DNA of 64,000 bases from Pictodentalium vernedei (Eukaryota > Mollusca > Scaphopoda > Dentaliida > Dentaliidae): contig CM062297.1 of the NCBI GenBank assembly GCA_031216915.1, positions 832,737,337-832,801,336 on the forward strand. The letters run 5' to 3'. This document shows positions 1 through 9,437 of the stretch, one piece after another; position 1 is the first letter of the stretch; each line of letters starts with the position of its first letter. Made by a program: the position numbers and the translations under genes. The notes beneath the pieces were generated by a model that saw nothing but the letters and a program-made list of their open reading frames with translations, did no database searches and was not told where the DNA came from.

Positions 1-394
1 CCGTATATATAGGCAGTATGTTGGCAGGCGTTCCATGTTTTATGTGATTATTTATTATTGCGATAAAAACTGACCACAAAGGACTTGCATAGCTGAACTG
101 TTGCTGACAGTAATAAACTATATAATTTTCCTTCATAAGGGTATACTTTGGAAGTAATTACACTGCTACGTATTTCTGACCCGGTCAGTTACACTGTTAT
201 CAGAGAAATAAGAGATGAGAATATTTGTTCCAATATCTCAAATAGAGTTCAGTTTGCATTCATTGTATGATATGACCAGTGTCAGAATGTTATGGTAACT
301 TTAACCACCTCTTCTTCCATACAGGATACATGTTGCAGAGTGTGTTTAACACTTATCAGTTCATGAATGTGATTTGTTATATCGCACTGTCACA
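1..394 (-). repeat. 3' LTR, U3 part only
   Basis: This is the inner part of the element's 3' LTR, ending on the plus strand with CTGTCACA, the same terminus as the 5' LTR at 9889-9896. It starts exactly within the TATA-like stretch that lies at 9506-9513 in the other copy, so only U3 is present and R and U5 fall before the window. Identity to the 5' LTR is 392 of 394. Confidence 0.95.
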
Positions 395-410
395 AGTTCC
401 TCCCACTCTG
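395..410 (-). other. Polypurine tract
   Basis: Directly inside the 3' LTR, the minus strand reads GAGTGGGAGGAACT just before the LTR terminus TGTGACAG. A purine-rich run at this place primes plus-strand DNA synthesis in LTR elements. Its position, not just its composition, supports the call. Confidence 0.7.
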
Positions 411-691
411 AAAAAGTTATGGCTCCTGCCATAACAAAACTGTGTGCAACGGATAAACAGATACTCCGAATGTTTGTTGTGTCTGAAACGGCGAAATATA
501 CGAAGTATATCAGAGAGATTCCGTGGTATGGTTAACGTTGCGTAGTCGTAAAATCTCCAACTTGGTAACGGTTGCAGCTCTTGAAGCTGAGTCTAGCAAC
601 TGGATAAATTTTCGTCGATAGTGTTTGTTTTAAAAACAGGACAGTTCATGATTGCTACTCTAACTAAACCTTATATGGAAAGGGTATGGCA

Positions 692-3070
692 CTATGCAAG
701 ACTTGGGTATAGAGGTGCGCTTGGATCGACGGTGTCGTGATTTTCTACAGTAACTTGTAAAGGGGCACCCGGAAGGGGAGTAAGACAACCATGGTGATTT
801 ATCCAGAGGAAAACACAAAAGTGTGTCGAAAGGAGTTTAGAAAGAAGCATTGCTTGAGAGGGGCCCAATCGAAATTTGCTTTTTGGCAGCAGTGGGGTGT
901 CAGGAGAGAACTTGGAAGTCACCGATATGTTTTTCCAATTTATTGTAAGGGTTGGCCAAAACAACGACTGATAGGTGATATTGTAGGCGAAATCGGTAAT
1001 ATCAAAAGTACAATAATTAATGCAGTTTGGAAGGTTCAGTATTGGAAGCAATACAGAATGACGACCATCAGTAATTTCCAAAGCCAAAAATGCCTGTGCC
1101 GGCTTTCGCACAGATCTATAAATAAATATCAGAGTAGCACCAATTAGAAGAAGGATTAGAATGTTCTGTGTTAAAGTCCATGGAGTGCAGGTTAAATTTA
1201 ATATGGAATCTTTTGTGGTTAAAGTGAGAGGGAGAGATGTAGTATAATGAAATAGGGGTAAACTTCCAACGCTGCGGAAATTTTGTGCCAGGACAAGAGC
1301 TTGAGCCATAATTTTAAACTTCCGATAAATGAAAAATGTGCAAATTATAGAAAAGCCAGCCAATACGGCAGATACGATGGCAAGGATTAATTCCAAGCTC
1401 ATCCCATCCTCTACTGTGAGCTGATCAAATAGGAGTGGATCCGCCAAAGATTGAAAAGACAGCCGATTTTGCTTTGCGTCCGAAGTCAGGCGTTTGAAAT
1501 TTAACTGAGCTTTGTGATCATTTGCGATTATTTTGGAAAAGTTGTGTTCAAATATTCTGAACTCAGGCACCTTAATGTCAACAGGTCTTTTAAACAACGT
1601 GTCACTAACGATTTCTTTCAGTGCGTCATTATCGAAAAATTGTTGTAATAAAGCCAAATTTACAGGATGCAGCAAGGTAATATTATCTTTATGTTTGTGG
1701 CAGCTATGCATTCGTGGTGGAAGTTTAACTTGATTAGAGGAAATAGTACAACCACAAGGTGGCTGAAGAATACAAAATTGACAGCCTACAAGTGTATGCG
1801 GTTTTACGCCTGGACAGTCAAATGAAATATTTGTGATATTGGTAATTAAAAAGTGTGAACCATTTATTTGTGAAATTGAGGGTTCCAGTGCGTGCCAAAC
1901 ATATCTAAACTCGCAAGAAGAATTCACTTTAGTTGTGTTGCCCCCAAAAAGTGCTGCACTACATGTGGGATACTCAAAGGTTTTGACTGATAAATCAAAG
2001 TGACAGTGAAGTGTTTTATGTTGATGGTGTGTGCAGTCCGCTAGTTCTGCGGAAGATATTTCAGCATAATTCTGTGTATTGTGTGCTACCGCAAAGAAGG
2101 TTGGAAGATGTGGAATGTGGGATGCGTGTGGGGATTGGAAGTGGACAGGCATAGGGTAAGAAACAATTTGATATAGTTTCATTGGGTATTTTTGGTAAGA
2201 AATTGGAAACTGGATAGTTAAGTAAATATCACTCTGGTCTCGAAAGATGTGAAAATTTTTAAGAGTGAAAGCGGACTGCACAGTGTGTGTGGACAGGTAG
2301 AGTTTTGATGCATGACTGGACAACACGTCGCGGATTTTACTTATCACGCTTTGCATAACAGCAATTCCCGCTAAGAAAGATTGCAATGTATTGTCTAGTA
2401 CTACCATGTGCCAGTTTTGCGTGACTATTATGGAATTTAACATATCTTCGGAGGTAGTTATCTCAGAAATGGAGCCTTGTATATTATTTCTGATATCCGA
2501 AAAGAACCTGCGATTGTTTTGTACAGCCTTCATAGTGTTAACAAATCTATCATCGGTAGCATGAATGAATGATTCGAAATTTTTAATTTCATGGGCGAAT
2601 GCTTTTGATGTGTGTGCACTTCTTTGTTGTAGGGCATTAATTCGTTGTGCTAGTTTATTCATATCGTCAACTGTGGCAGTGCCAAAGACTGTTTTTGCGA
2701 AGGAGCCTACAAATGGAAGCCAAGATCTGCGTTGTCTTCTGCGCTGTATGCGTACAGGGTGGTTGGGTATGAGTTCATGAATTTGAGTGATAACGGAATT
2801 GACACGCGCTTCAAGTGCCGCATGTTCATCAAGCAAGGCATGGATTGTGTGATTGAATGACGTATAGTTTTGTAGCGAATTCAGATGAGGCATGAAGTGT
2901 GGGGATGGAACTGAAAGTTGAAAAGTGTGCTTCCAATGATCAGCTGTTAAAAATATCTCACTGTGTTCTTTGAAAATAACTCCATAGTTTAATCGTTGTA
3001 CATCTGTCGAAATCCCACTGGGTGCACCAACTAAAATCATCCATGCAAGAGCGACCGATAGCAAACCCAT
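692..3070 (-). CDS. env: Env-like glycoprotein, baculovirus F / errantivirus type
   Basis: A complete frame of about 792 residues starting at the ATG at 3070 (a longer reading from a TTG at 3076 is less likely). A hydrophobic signal peptide lies at the N-terminus. About residue 112 there is a polybasic furin-like site (RRRQRRS) followed at once by a hydrophobic fusion-peptide-like segment with FVGSFAKTVFG, the arrangement of baculovirus F proteins and insect errantivirus Env. Coiled-coil-prone sequence, many N-x-S/T sequons and cysteines follow, then a membrane span near residues 563-588. Odd: some 200 residues follow that span, including a second hydrophobic segment near 635-652. A splice acceptor lies just upstream, fitting expression from a spliced env mRNA. 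The family call rests on the cleavage/fusion layout, not on an alignment. Confidence 0.8.
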   Translation of the reverse strand: MGLLSVALAWMILVGAPSGISTDVQRLNYGVIFKEHSEIFLTADHWKHTFQLSVPSPHFMPHLNSLQNYTSFNHTIHALLDEHAALEARVNSVITQIHELIPNHPVRIQRRRQRRSWLPFVGSFAKTVFGTATVDDMNKLAQRINALQQRSAHTSKAFAHEIKNFESFIHATDDRFVNTMKAVQNNRRFFSDIRNNIQGSISEITTSEDMLNSIIVTQNWHMVVLDNTLQSFLAGIAVMQSVISKIRDVLSSHASKLYLSTHTVQSAFTLKNFHIFRDQSDIYLTIQFPISYQKYPMKLYQIVSYPMPVHFQSPHASHIPHLPTFFAVAHNTQNYAEISSAELADCTHHQHKTLHCHFDLSVKTFEYPTCSAALFGGNTTKVNSSCEFRYVWHALEPSISQINGSHFLITNITNISFDCPGVKPHTLVGCQFCILQPPCGCTISSNQVKLPPRMHSCHKHKDNITLLHPVNLALLQQFFDNDALKEIVSDTLFKRPVDIKVPEFRIFEHNFSKIIANDHKAQLNFKRLTSDAKQNRLSFQSLADPLLFDQLTVEDGMSLELILAIVSAVLAGFSIICTFFIYRKFKIMAQALVLAQNFRSVGSLPLFHYTTSLPLTLTTKDSILNLTCTPWTLTQNILILLLIGATLIFIYRSVRKPAQAFLALEITDGRHSVLLPILNLPNCINYCTFDITDFAYNITYQSLFWPTLTINWKNISVTSKFSPDTPLLPKSKFRLGPSQAMLLSKLLSTHFCVFLWINHHGCLTPLPGAPLQVTVENHDTVDPSAPLYPSLA

Positions 3071-3072
3071 TG

Positions 3073-3258
3073 TCAACGGTGAGCTAAACCTGCAAAAGAT
3101 AAAAAGACGTCTTGCAGTTGCAGATCACGGTTTGCCACAAAGTAGTTCCGAATGCGGCCATCAACAAACAAAAACTGGGTGGCCTGTTTCCGGATGACAG
3201 ACCATAGCACTAATAGAACAGATAAACATATAGTACATTTATCCATGGTCGTTGTCAT
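3073..3258 (-). CDS. Small ORF upstream of env, possible membrane peptide
   Basis: A 61-codon frame starting at an ATG at 3258 and ending in a stop that nearly touches the env start. Residues about 8-22 are hydrophobic (CTICLSVLLVLWSV), like a signal anchor. The predicted env splice acceptor falls inside its 3' end. It could be an accessory leader, part of an alternative env N-terminus, or chance. I do not recognise a family. Confidence 0.25.
   Translation of the reverse strand: MTTTMDKCTICLSVLLVLWSVIRKQATQFLFVDGRIRNYFVANRDLQLQDVFLSFAGLAHR
3090..3106 (-). promoter_or_regulatory. Predicted 3' splice site for env mRNA
   Basis: On the minus strand a pyrimidine-rich run ends in TTTTGCAG followed by GTTTAG, about 20 bases before the env ATG at 3070. 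Env of insect errantiviruses is made from a spliced mRNA, so the position is meaningful. A matching donor candidate, GTAAGT, starts at 9437 within the 5' LTR leader. Confidence 0.5.
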
Positions 3259-3445
3259 TTGTAGATGGGAACATTACAGAATTTTATTTATTTTTTTTGA
3301 AAATAAGCCAAAACGTATATAGCAATGCACTATATAAAATTAGTGACAATGGAGATATTTGCCATCGGCGCAATGCATAAATGATATTGGGACTATATTA
3401 TCGACGCCAACGAGGAGTGTTGTGAAACAGGATATCAACTGAATT

Positions 3446-3742
3446 TTACTGTACCTCATGCGTAACGGATGATTGAGTAACACGCCTGCGGCGTTTGCCG
3501 GTGGCCGTGTGCTGCACATGAAATTCTCGAATTAAAGAGGGGGGAATTTCTGTAGCTTTTTCCCATGTAGTATTTGTGTATCCTACCCATTTTATTCTGT
3601 AGTACTTACTGTTACTAATAGTTTTAACACCTAACAGACGATCAATTTCGTATAAGGTGTCATCTGGCCGCATACGGGCATCCCTGTTAGGTTGAGTGTC
3701 CATTGGGTCACAATGTTGACTTGAGTGTGGGGGAAATATCAC
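3446..3742 (-). CDS. Chromodomain of the integrase C-terminus, in a shifted frame
   Basis: The 98-codon frame contains a chromodomain-like core (YEIDRLLGVK, then KYYRIKWVGY and TTWEKA) followed by a basic tail with GKRRRRV. In chromoviruses this module ends the integrase and steers integration. Here it overlaps the last 35 bases of pol in a different frame, so either pol was shifted by an indel near 3740 or the two are joined by recoding. A chromodomain together with an env gene in one element is an uncommon pairing. Confidence 0.75.
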   Translation of the reverse strand: MIFPPHSSQHCDPMDTQPNRDARMRPDDTLYEIDRLLGVKTISNSKYYRIKWVGYTNTTWEKATEIPPSLIREFHVQHTATGKRRRRVTQSSVTHEVQ

Positions 3743-6626
3743 GTGGCGTGAAATATTTTCTGTCCAGCGGATCGAAATAGGTTTTCAGTCGATTTGCATG
3801 CACAGGAGAGCTGAGAAGTTTGTTGTCTTTTACTCGCCGCAGTGAGTATGTGAAATTTGGGCCCTTCCGTAGTATATAGTAAGGACCCGTCCATTTGTTG
3901 TAAAGCTTCCTACTTTTGCCCTTTGGAACTTTAGGACTATACAATAATACCTGGTCACCTTCATTAAAGGACGGTACGCACGACATTTTGTCATAATACT
4001 CTTTTTGTTTCTTTTGAGCCCTTTGTAAATTGTCATTTGCGATAATTGATGTTTGTTTCATGCCCGAAGTCAGTTTGTCAAGGTACTGCTTATCCGTTTC
4101 CCTCAGGTTTTGATCAGATAGTAAACTCGTGTCAATGGGTAAGTTCATTTCAGTGCCAAAAAACATTTTGTAAGGTGAGAACTGAGTTGATGCCGTTGGA
4201 GATTTGCGAATGGACATTAGAACACTAGGTAGTAACTGAGCCCAATTTGTTTGATCAGAAGAGCAGTATGTACGTAAAGACTGGGCTAAGGTAGAGTTAA
4301 CCCTTTCGCACGCGGAGTTCGTTTGAGGATGATATGCAGTAGTCTTGTGTCGTGTGATTTGAAAGAGTGCACAAAGAGCGCTTACCAACTGTGAACAAAA
4401 ACTGGACCCTCTGTCTGACACCAGAGTGTACGGGGCGCCATATCGTGTGATAATTTCCCTATACATTACATCGGCTACCTCTTTTGCTTCTTGCGTCTTG
4501 ACTGGAAAAGCTTCCACCCAATGAGAAAAACTGTCGACAAACAAAAGAATATATTTGTACTTTCCAGAAGTTAATGGTAGTGGTCCTAAATGATCAACAT
4601 GCCAGCGGTGGAAGCGTGTGCTGACGGGCATTGGCTGTAATGGTGCTTTGCCTTGATGATAATTTCGTTTGGCGTACTGGCAGTGCTCGCATGACTGGAT
4701 GTATGTGTGCACGTCATTATACATTTTAGGCCAATAATATTTTTCCCTAATAATTTGATAGGTTTTGTCAAATCCCATATGGCCCCCGCCAGATAGAGCG
4801 TCATGATATGACAACATAATATCCTCCCGCAGGGAAGTAGGTACAACCAATTGCTTAATTACCCTGTCAGATTTTTTTATGCCTTTCGCTCGTGGCGTAT
4901 ATAGGTGATAAAGCAAGTCATTTAGAACAACGTATTGGGACGCTTCCGCTACTACAACTTGAGCTCTGAGAGTATCGTCCGGTACGATGTCATTTAGCAT
5001 ATAATTTAGAATAAGACTTAAGTCGGGCGATTCCTTTTGAAGTTGAAAAAGGTTTTGGTGGTTCATATCGTCAATTGCAGGATGGCGCTGTAGGGCTGAG
5101 TCATGTGTCGTGTCAGTGTTGTCGGTAGTATGGTCGATGACTGAAACATTTCGTGTATTGTTGGTGGGATACTCAAAATCAATTTGTGTTCGAATGTTCC
5201 CCTTGGCAATTGCATAAGAGCCGGCAGATAAATGGTCAACTTGATCAGAATTAACTTGCGATGAAGGTAGGACCTTGGTTTCATGTGATTGTATGTCATT
5301 GTCTAGTGGAATACGGCTTAATGCGTCGGCATTTTGATTTCTAATCCCGGGTTTGTGTTTAATTGAATAATCATAACCCTGCAACTGGAGTGACCAGCGG
5401 GCAAGTCTCCCTGTGCTGTTTTTAATATTTTGTATCCATTTCAATGCAATGTGATCTGTGTATACAGTGAAATGGTTGTTTGCCAGATATGGATGGTATG
5501 TTTTAACAGCCTCGACTAGAGCGAGTCCCTCACGATCAGTGACTGACCATTGTCTTTCTGTGGGATGTAGTGACCTTTCACCATAACAAATGACCCTTTC
5601 ACGTCCTCCGTCATCTAGTTGACCCAAAATGTAGCCAATTGCTTTGGCTGAAGCATCGACAGACAGATGGAATGGTTTGTGTGTGTCCGGTAAAGCTAAG
5701 ACTGGGGTGGATGTCAACATACTTTTTAGTTTTTGAAATGCTTGCTCACAAGCAGCGGTCCAGTGAAATTTCGAATTCTTCTTCAGAAGATTATTCAAAG
5801 AAGAAGCGATTCTGGAGTAATTGAGCACGAACCGACGATAATAATTACAAAGGCCGAGAAAACTTCTCGTCTGTTTTTGATTTCGTGGCCGTGGAAAATT
5901 TTTGACTATTTTGATTTTAGCTGGATTGGGTTCAATGCCGTTTCTAGATATTAAATGACCCAAATATTCAACTTTGTGTACCATAAATTGACATTTCTCT
6001 GGGTGTAATTTGAAATTGACCTGAATGAGGCGATCAAATACTTCTTGAATATGTTGCATGTGCTCTTCGAAAGTCTTGTTAAATATTATTATGTCATCCA
6101 TGTAAATTACTACTGACTTCCAGTTTAACCCCTGCAAGGCTTGGGCCATGACCATTTGAAAGGACATTGGCGAATTTTTTAATCCAAATGGGAGTCGTTT
6201 AAATTGGAATGTGCCGTGGTGTGTGACGAAAGCTGATTTGTGTTTTGTGGCCTCATCCAAATGAACCTGCCAAAATCCAGACTTTAAATCGAAAACAGAG
6301 AACATATTTGCTTTGGAGTCGCCAATCGTGTCGAAAATATCTTCTAGGCGCGGCAATGGAAAGCTTATGGGTTTGGTTACCGCATTTAACTTCCTATAGT
6401 CGACTGTGAAGCGAAATTCGCCATTTTTCTTTGGAACAAGAATCACTGGGCTGTTCCAAACTGAAGTGGAAGTTTCAATGATATCATGCTTTAACATTTC
6501 GTCTACCTGTCGTTCAATTTCAGTTTTATTTTGTGGTGTAGTCCGGTAAAACCTCTGACGAGTTGGTGATGCGTCCCCTGTGTCTATGTAGTGTGAGTGC
6601 AGATTACAGTGACCTAACTCGCTCAA
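3708..6626 (-). CDS. pol: Pol: reverse transcriptase, RNase H, integrase
   Basis: 972 codons from the first ATG; the frame is open upstream to about 6790, overlapping protease in the -1 frame. RT spans roughly residues 20-230 with the catalytic VFDLKSG (Asp113) and YMDD (175-178). RNase H follows at about 315-440 (LSVDASAKAIG, then TDREGLALVEA). Integrase has an HHCC zinc-binding region (HYHDALSGGGHMG ... CEHCQYAK), then the D,D-35-E core (WHVDHLGPL, VSDRGSSF, NSACERVNS). All visible catalytic residues are present. It copies the element RNA and inserts the DNA. Length is normal for RT-RH-IN. How it is fused to protease is not clear; no canonical slippery heptamer was found in the overlap. Confidence 0.95.
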   Translation of the reverse strand: MSELGHCNLHSHYIDTGDASPTRQRFYRTTPQNKTEIERQVDEMLKHDIIETSTSVWNSPVILVPKKNGEFRFTVDYRKLNAVTKPISFPLPRLEDIFDTIGDSKANMFSVFDLKSGFWQVHLDEATKHKSAFVTHHGTFQFKRLPFGLKNSPMSFQMVMAQALQGLNWKSVVIYMDDIIIFNKTFEEHMQHIQEVFDRLIQVNFKLHPEKCQFMVHKVEYLGHLISRNGIEPNPAKIKIVKNFPRPRNQKQTRSFLGLCNYYRRFVLNYSRIASSLNNLLKKNSKFHWTAACEQAFQKLKSMLTSTPVLALPDTHKPFHLSVDASAKAIGYILGQLDDGGRERVICYGERSLHPTERQWSVTDREGLALVEAVKTYHPYLANNHFTVYTDHIALKWIQNIKNSTGRLARWSLQLQGYDYSIKHKPGIRNQNADALSRIPLDNDIQSHETKVLPSSQVNSDQVDHLSAGSYAIAKGNIRTQIDFEYPTNNTRNVSVIDHTTDNTDTTHDSALQRHPAIDDMNHQNLFQLQKESPDLSLILNYMLNDIVPDDTLRAQVVVAEASQYVVLNDLLYHLYTPRAKGIKKSDRVIKQLVVPTSLREDIMLSYHDALSGGGHMGFDKTYQIIREKYYWPKMYNDVHTYIQSCEHCQYAKRNYHQGKAPLQPMPVSTRFHRWHVDHLGPLPLTSGKYKYILLFVDSFSHWVEAFPVKTQEAKEVADVMYREIITRYGAPYTLVSDRGSSFCSQLVSALCALFQITRHKTTAYHPQTNSACERVNSTLAQSLRTYCSSDQTNWAQLLPSVLMSIRKSPTASTQFSPYKMFFGTEMNLPIDTSLLSDQNLRETDKQYLDKLTSGMKQTSIIANDNLQRAQKKQKEYYDKMSCVPSFNEGDQVLLYSPKVPKGKSRKLYNKWTGPYYILRKGPNFTYSLRRVKDNKLLSSPVHANRLKTYFDPLDRKYFTPRDISPTLKSTL

Positions 6627-6658
6627 ATCTTTCGCAAAAACATGCCGATTACTTGCAA

Positions 6659-7558
6659 TTAGCTCCGTAAGTTGCGATTTTTCGTTGTCATTGCCTGTAG
6701 AATTTTCAAGACTGATACAATTTCGTGGGCTTTTTGTGAGCGGTTGGTCGAAGATGTGTGTGTTGAAGTGTTCTGCACTTTCGGGACACTATGGTTAATA
6801 GCCTGAATAGAATGTGTATGGACTGCAAAGAGTTTACCAACGATCTGTTGTCGTCGAATTGTAACAGCGGTTGAAGTTGGGTTCATTAACCTACAGCAGC
6901 CTGTGCCATTTTTGTTTGTCAGTAAAACCCGAGCACCAGCTACATTAAACTGTCTGAAGAGGGTTAAAGTGGGTTCCAAAATGACCGTAGTGCCTTCCTG
7001 GATATGAGACAAGCGTACTGGCACAATCGTTTCTGTATGTGGGTCAAGTGTGAAATTGCCTGAGGACCTGCCTAGGCCTACGCAATGATCGGCAGTCATA
7101 AGGTTAACGGCAGTGTTCGTCCCTAAATGTAGTCGGCGCGTACCCAAGTCGACAGAAGCGTTGTATTTTTTTAGGAAGTCCATGCCAAGAATCAAATTTT
7201 GGTGTAAGTGCTCAAAAACATGAAATTTGCATGGATACTTTGAATTCGCAATTTTGAGCGGTATTGTTGTTTGACCTAAAACCTTAAGCGATTCTCCACT
7301 TACTCCCTGTACTTTGTGTACGTCTGGCAGTTCAAGTGTTGTGTGTTGTAGTGTGATTGTATCAAGAAGGGGTTTTGAAATACAGGAAATACTAGCACCA
7401 GTATCAATAAGTGCCTTAGTAGTGTGTTGAAATAGAGAACACCGTATGAAATTTTCATCCATGGGTGTTGTCAGTGCAATTATTGGAAAACATGGGCTGT
7501 CCGTATTTCTTTTGACTGGCCGAGTAGGAGGTGCCCCTAGCTCACCTACTACTGGCAA
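6659..7558 (-). CDS. pro: Retropepsin-like aspartic protease
   Basis: Frame of 299 codons in the same frame as the gag nucleocapsid part, separated from it by one TGA (7565-7567) and two codons. The active-site motif ALIDTGASISC is near residues 49-59 and the partner motif LILGMDF near residue 121, as in gypsy proteases. It would process the Gag-Pol polyprotein. There is no convincing ATG at its start, so it is probably made as a Gag fusion. The last ~130 bases overlap the upstream extension of the RT frame. Confidence 0.85.
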   Translation of the reverse strand: MPVVGELGAPPTRPVKRNTDSPCFPIIALTTPMDENFIRCSLFQHTTKALIDTGASISCISKPLLDTITLQHTTLELPDVHKVQGVSGESLKVLGQTTIPLKIANSKYPCKFHVFEHLHQNLILGMDFLKKYNASVDLGTRRLHLGTNTAVNLMTADHCVGLGRSSGNFTLDPHTETIVPVRLSHIQEGTTVILEPTLTLFRQFNVAGARVLLTNKNGTGCCRLMNPTSTAVTIRRQQIVGKLFAVHTHSIQAINHSVPKVQNTSTHTSSTNRSQKAHEIVSVLKILQAMTTKNRNLRS

Positions 7559-7564
7559 ATGGCG

Positions 7565-8095
7565 TCATTGACGTATATTTGGAATTGCACTGTTGCGTTT
7601 TGATCGACATACGCGGGCTATATGGCCTACACGGTGACAAAAGTTACAATTTACTTGCTTTGCCCAGCAGCGTGATCTACGATGGGATGTGGAACCACGG
7701 CCGTCACATGGTTCAAATGATTGAGATGGGTGGGTTTCGTATGTCCTGGCGTTAGAAGAAGGAAAACGATTATTCAGAGAAGTGGGTTTGCTAGTGTGGA
7801 CTGTGTATTGAGGGTTAAAGTTGTGTGAACTGTTGTGCTGAGAAGGAAATTTTGAATATTGGTGTCTCTGAGTATTTGATTGAATGGCATTAATACTCGC
7901 ATTAAAAGTTTCTACTGTAGCTTTAATACCTTGCATTTCAGATGTTAAGGCAGCTACGGCTAATGAAACCTGATCTAACTTTGAGTTAGACTCGCCTTCA
8001 CCAGCATTAGCTACCTCAGCAACTATGGCTGCTTCCAATAAGTCATCTAAAGTTTTTGGATTTTGCTGAATAACTGCCGAACGGATGGACGGCAA
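7565..8095 (-). CDS. gag: Gag C-terminal part with zinc knuckle (nucleocapsid)
   Basis: 176 codons continuing the gag sequence in a different frame from the capsid part. It is rich in Asn, Gln and Ser and ends with a CCHC knuckle, CNFCHRVGHIARVC (C-x2-C-x4-H-x4-C), then a basic tail. The knuckle binds the element RNA. The two gag frames overlap at 8047-8095; the capsid-like reading passes between frames near a run of T (minus strand) at about 8098, which suggests a one-base loss. The frame ends with CAA TGA CGC directly before protease. Confidence 0.85.
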   Translation of the reverse strand: MPSIRSAVIQQNPKTLDDLLEAAIVAEVANAGEGESNSKLDQVSLAVAALTSEMQGIKATVETFNASINAIQSNTQRHQYSKFPSQHNSSHNFNPQYTVHTSKPTSLNNRFPSSNARTYETHPSQSFEPCDGRGSTSHRRSRCWAKQVNCNFCHRVGHIARVCRSKRNSAIPNIRQ

Positions 8096-8562
8096 AAGCC
8101 CTTCATAACTGCACTAAATATGTGTTCATCGGCGAGGTTAATTTCGGCACCCTTACTACGGATTTGAGTAATAAATTCTTGGACAGATTGGGTGGGACTC
8201 TGGGTCGCTTTAAAAATATCAGCCAACCGTTTCCATTCTAGGTTTTTCAGTGGTGAGTAGCGTTTATGAAAAGCCTCTTTCAGTTTTTTATAACTTGTTC
8301 TGCAGTCCTCGCTCAGAGAATCGTACCAGTCTTGGGCTCCCTGGGTTAGCAAAAGAGGGAAAATCAATACTTTTTGTTCGTCCTGTAGCTTTTTGAATTC
8401 TGTATAAAGTTCAAATTGTCTCAGCCATTTCTTTGCCTCAGACGTGGCCCCCGAAAACTTTGCAATAAGATTCATATCCCCGAAGGTTGGAATTTGTGAC
8501 ATACCTTTGTCGTCTTCTAAAATCTTGGCTACGGCCCTGGTGATCCTCTGGTTGTCGTGCAT
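8047..8562 (-). CDS. gag: Gag N-terminal part (capsid-like)
   Basis: 171 codons from the ATG at 8562. The region around residues 33-150 has the retrotransposon Gag capsid look: IAKFSGATSEAKKWLRQFEL, later WYDSL, and HKRYSP, as in Ty3/gypsy Gag. It would form the particle shell. The start lies about 10 bases after the primer-binding site, so most of the untranslated leader is inside the LTR. The frame ends early at 8047 through the shift described for the C-terminal part. Confidence 0.85.
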   Translation of the reverse strand: MHDNQRITRAVAKILEDDKGMSQIPTFGDMNLIAKFSGATSEAKKWLRQFELYTEFKKLQDEQKVLIFPLLLTQGAQDWYDSLSEDCRTSYKKLKEAFHKRYSPLKNLEWKRLADIFKATQSPTQSVQEFITQIRSKGAEINLADEHIFSAVMKGFCRPSVRQLFSKIQKL

Positions 8563-8572
8563 GCAGTTTCGT

Positions 8573-8590
8573 CAAGCGGATTCTCCACCA
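8573..8590 (-). other. Primer-binding site
   Basis: Four bases inside the 5' LTR, the plus strand reads ...GGATTCTCCACCA, that is, a tRNA 3' end including CCA; on the element's own strand it is TGGTGGAGAATCC. This is the place where a host tRNA primes minus-strand DNA. I could not assign the tRNA species. Confidence 0.7.
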
Positions 8591-8665
8591 ATTTTGTGAC
8601 AGCTCTCCGGGCTAGATGTAGAGAATGTGGAGCTGTCTGTTTACCGGGACTTCAGGTCACCAGCG

Positions 8666-8712
8666 CTGCAAGATGGAAACAACACACTGAATATAGTCGG
8701 GAGCTTGAATGT
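8666..8712 (-). repeat. 47-bp LTR-internal direct repeat, distal copy
   Basis: Identical over 47 bases to 9438-9484. On the minus strand it ends TTTCCATCTTGCAG followed by CGCTGG, so its end resembles a splice acceptor. It lies directly downstream of the AATAAA at 8716-8721, so the poly(A) site of the element RNA may fall inside it. Confidence 0.9.
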
Positions 8713-9437
8713 CATTTTATTTCGAGTTTTGGATATATACATAAATAGGGCCGATTCAGTATCAAGGTTTCTTTGTAGAAGTAAGAAATACGTAGATATA
8801 TTACACAATTTTAAATTGGTTACATTAAAATAATTAATTCGTGGTCTGGATAAAACACGCCAGTTTGCGCCTTCACTGAATGAGGAGGCTCATTCACTGA
8901 CAGCGCAAATTGGAGTATTTCGTTATTGAATTTCGAAACGCATTGTACGACCTGATAGCTGCTGATAGGATAAACTTCCGAAACGAAAACGATTAATTTG
9001 TTAATAGCTTTTCGCTAGCCTTGATGGGTATAAAATTGTCTACGCACATGCGACAGGTCATAAATCTTATCAAGGTGATTATTAACCGAAAACAGAAGCT
9101 AGTTATTACTATTTATAAATTTCATATATACACGCTAAATGCACGGGACCTAGAAGTCTTAATAAAAATTATATTTTCGTTTTACTTGTCTCCAGGAGAA
9201 AAATATTATTTGACTGAATGCTGTTTTAAATTCTGAAAGTATTGCGAATAAAATACGGGTTTTTCATCCGAATTAATGTATTTCCTTAACAGGTTTTTAT
9301 GCTCCATGTGGAAAGCGCTAAACTTGCATTCACCAACTGGCTTATGCAACGAAATGTGTTTTCCATGTGGAGACAGCCAAAATATATAAAACATAGTACC
9401 GGTAATGCTATATAGTGCAAAAGAATAATGAACTTAC

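Noticed and set aside
6661-6790. Programmed -1 frameshift between protease and RT
   Set aside because: The frames do overlap in the right sense, but no canonical X-XXY-YYZ heptamer was found, so an indel is equally likely; noted under pol but not claimed.
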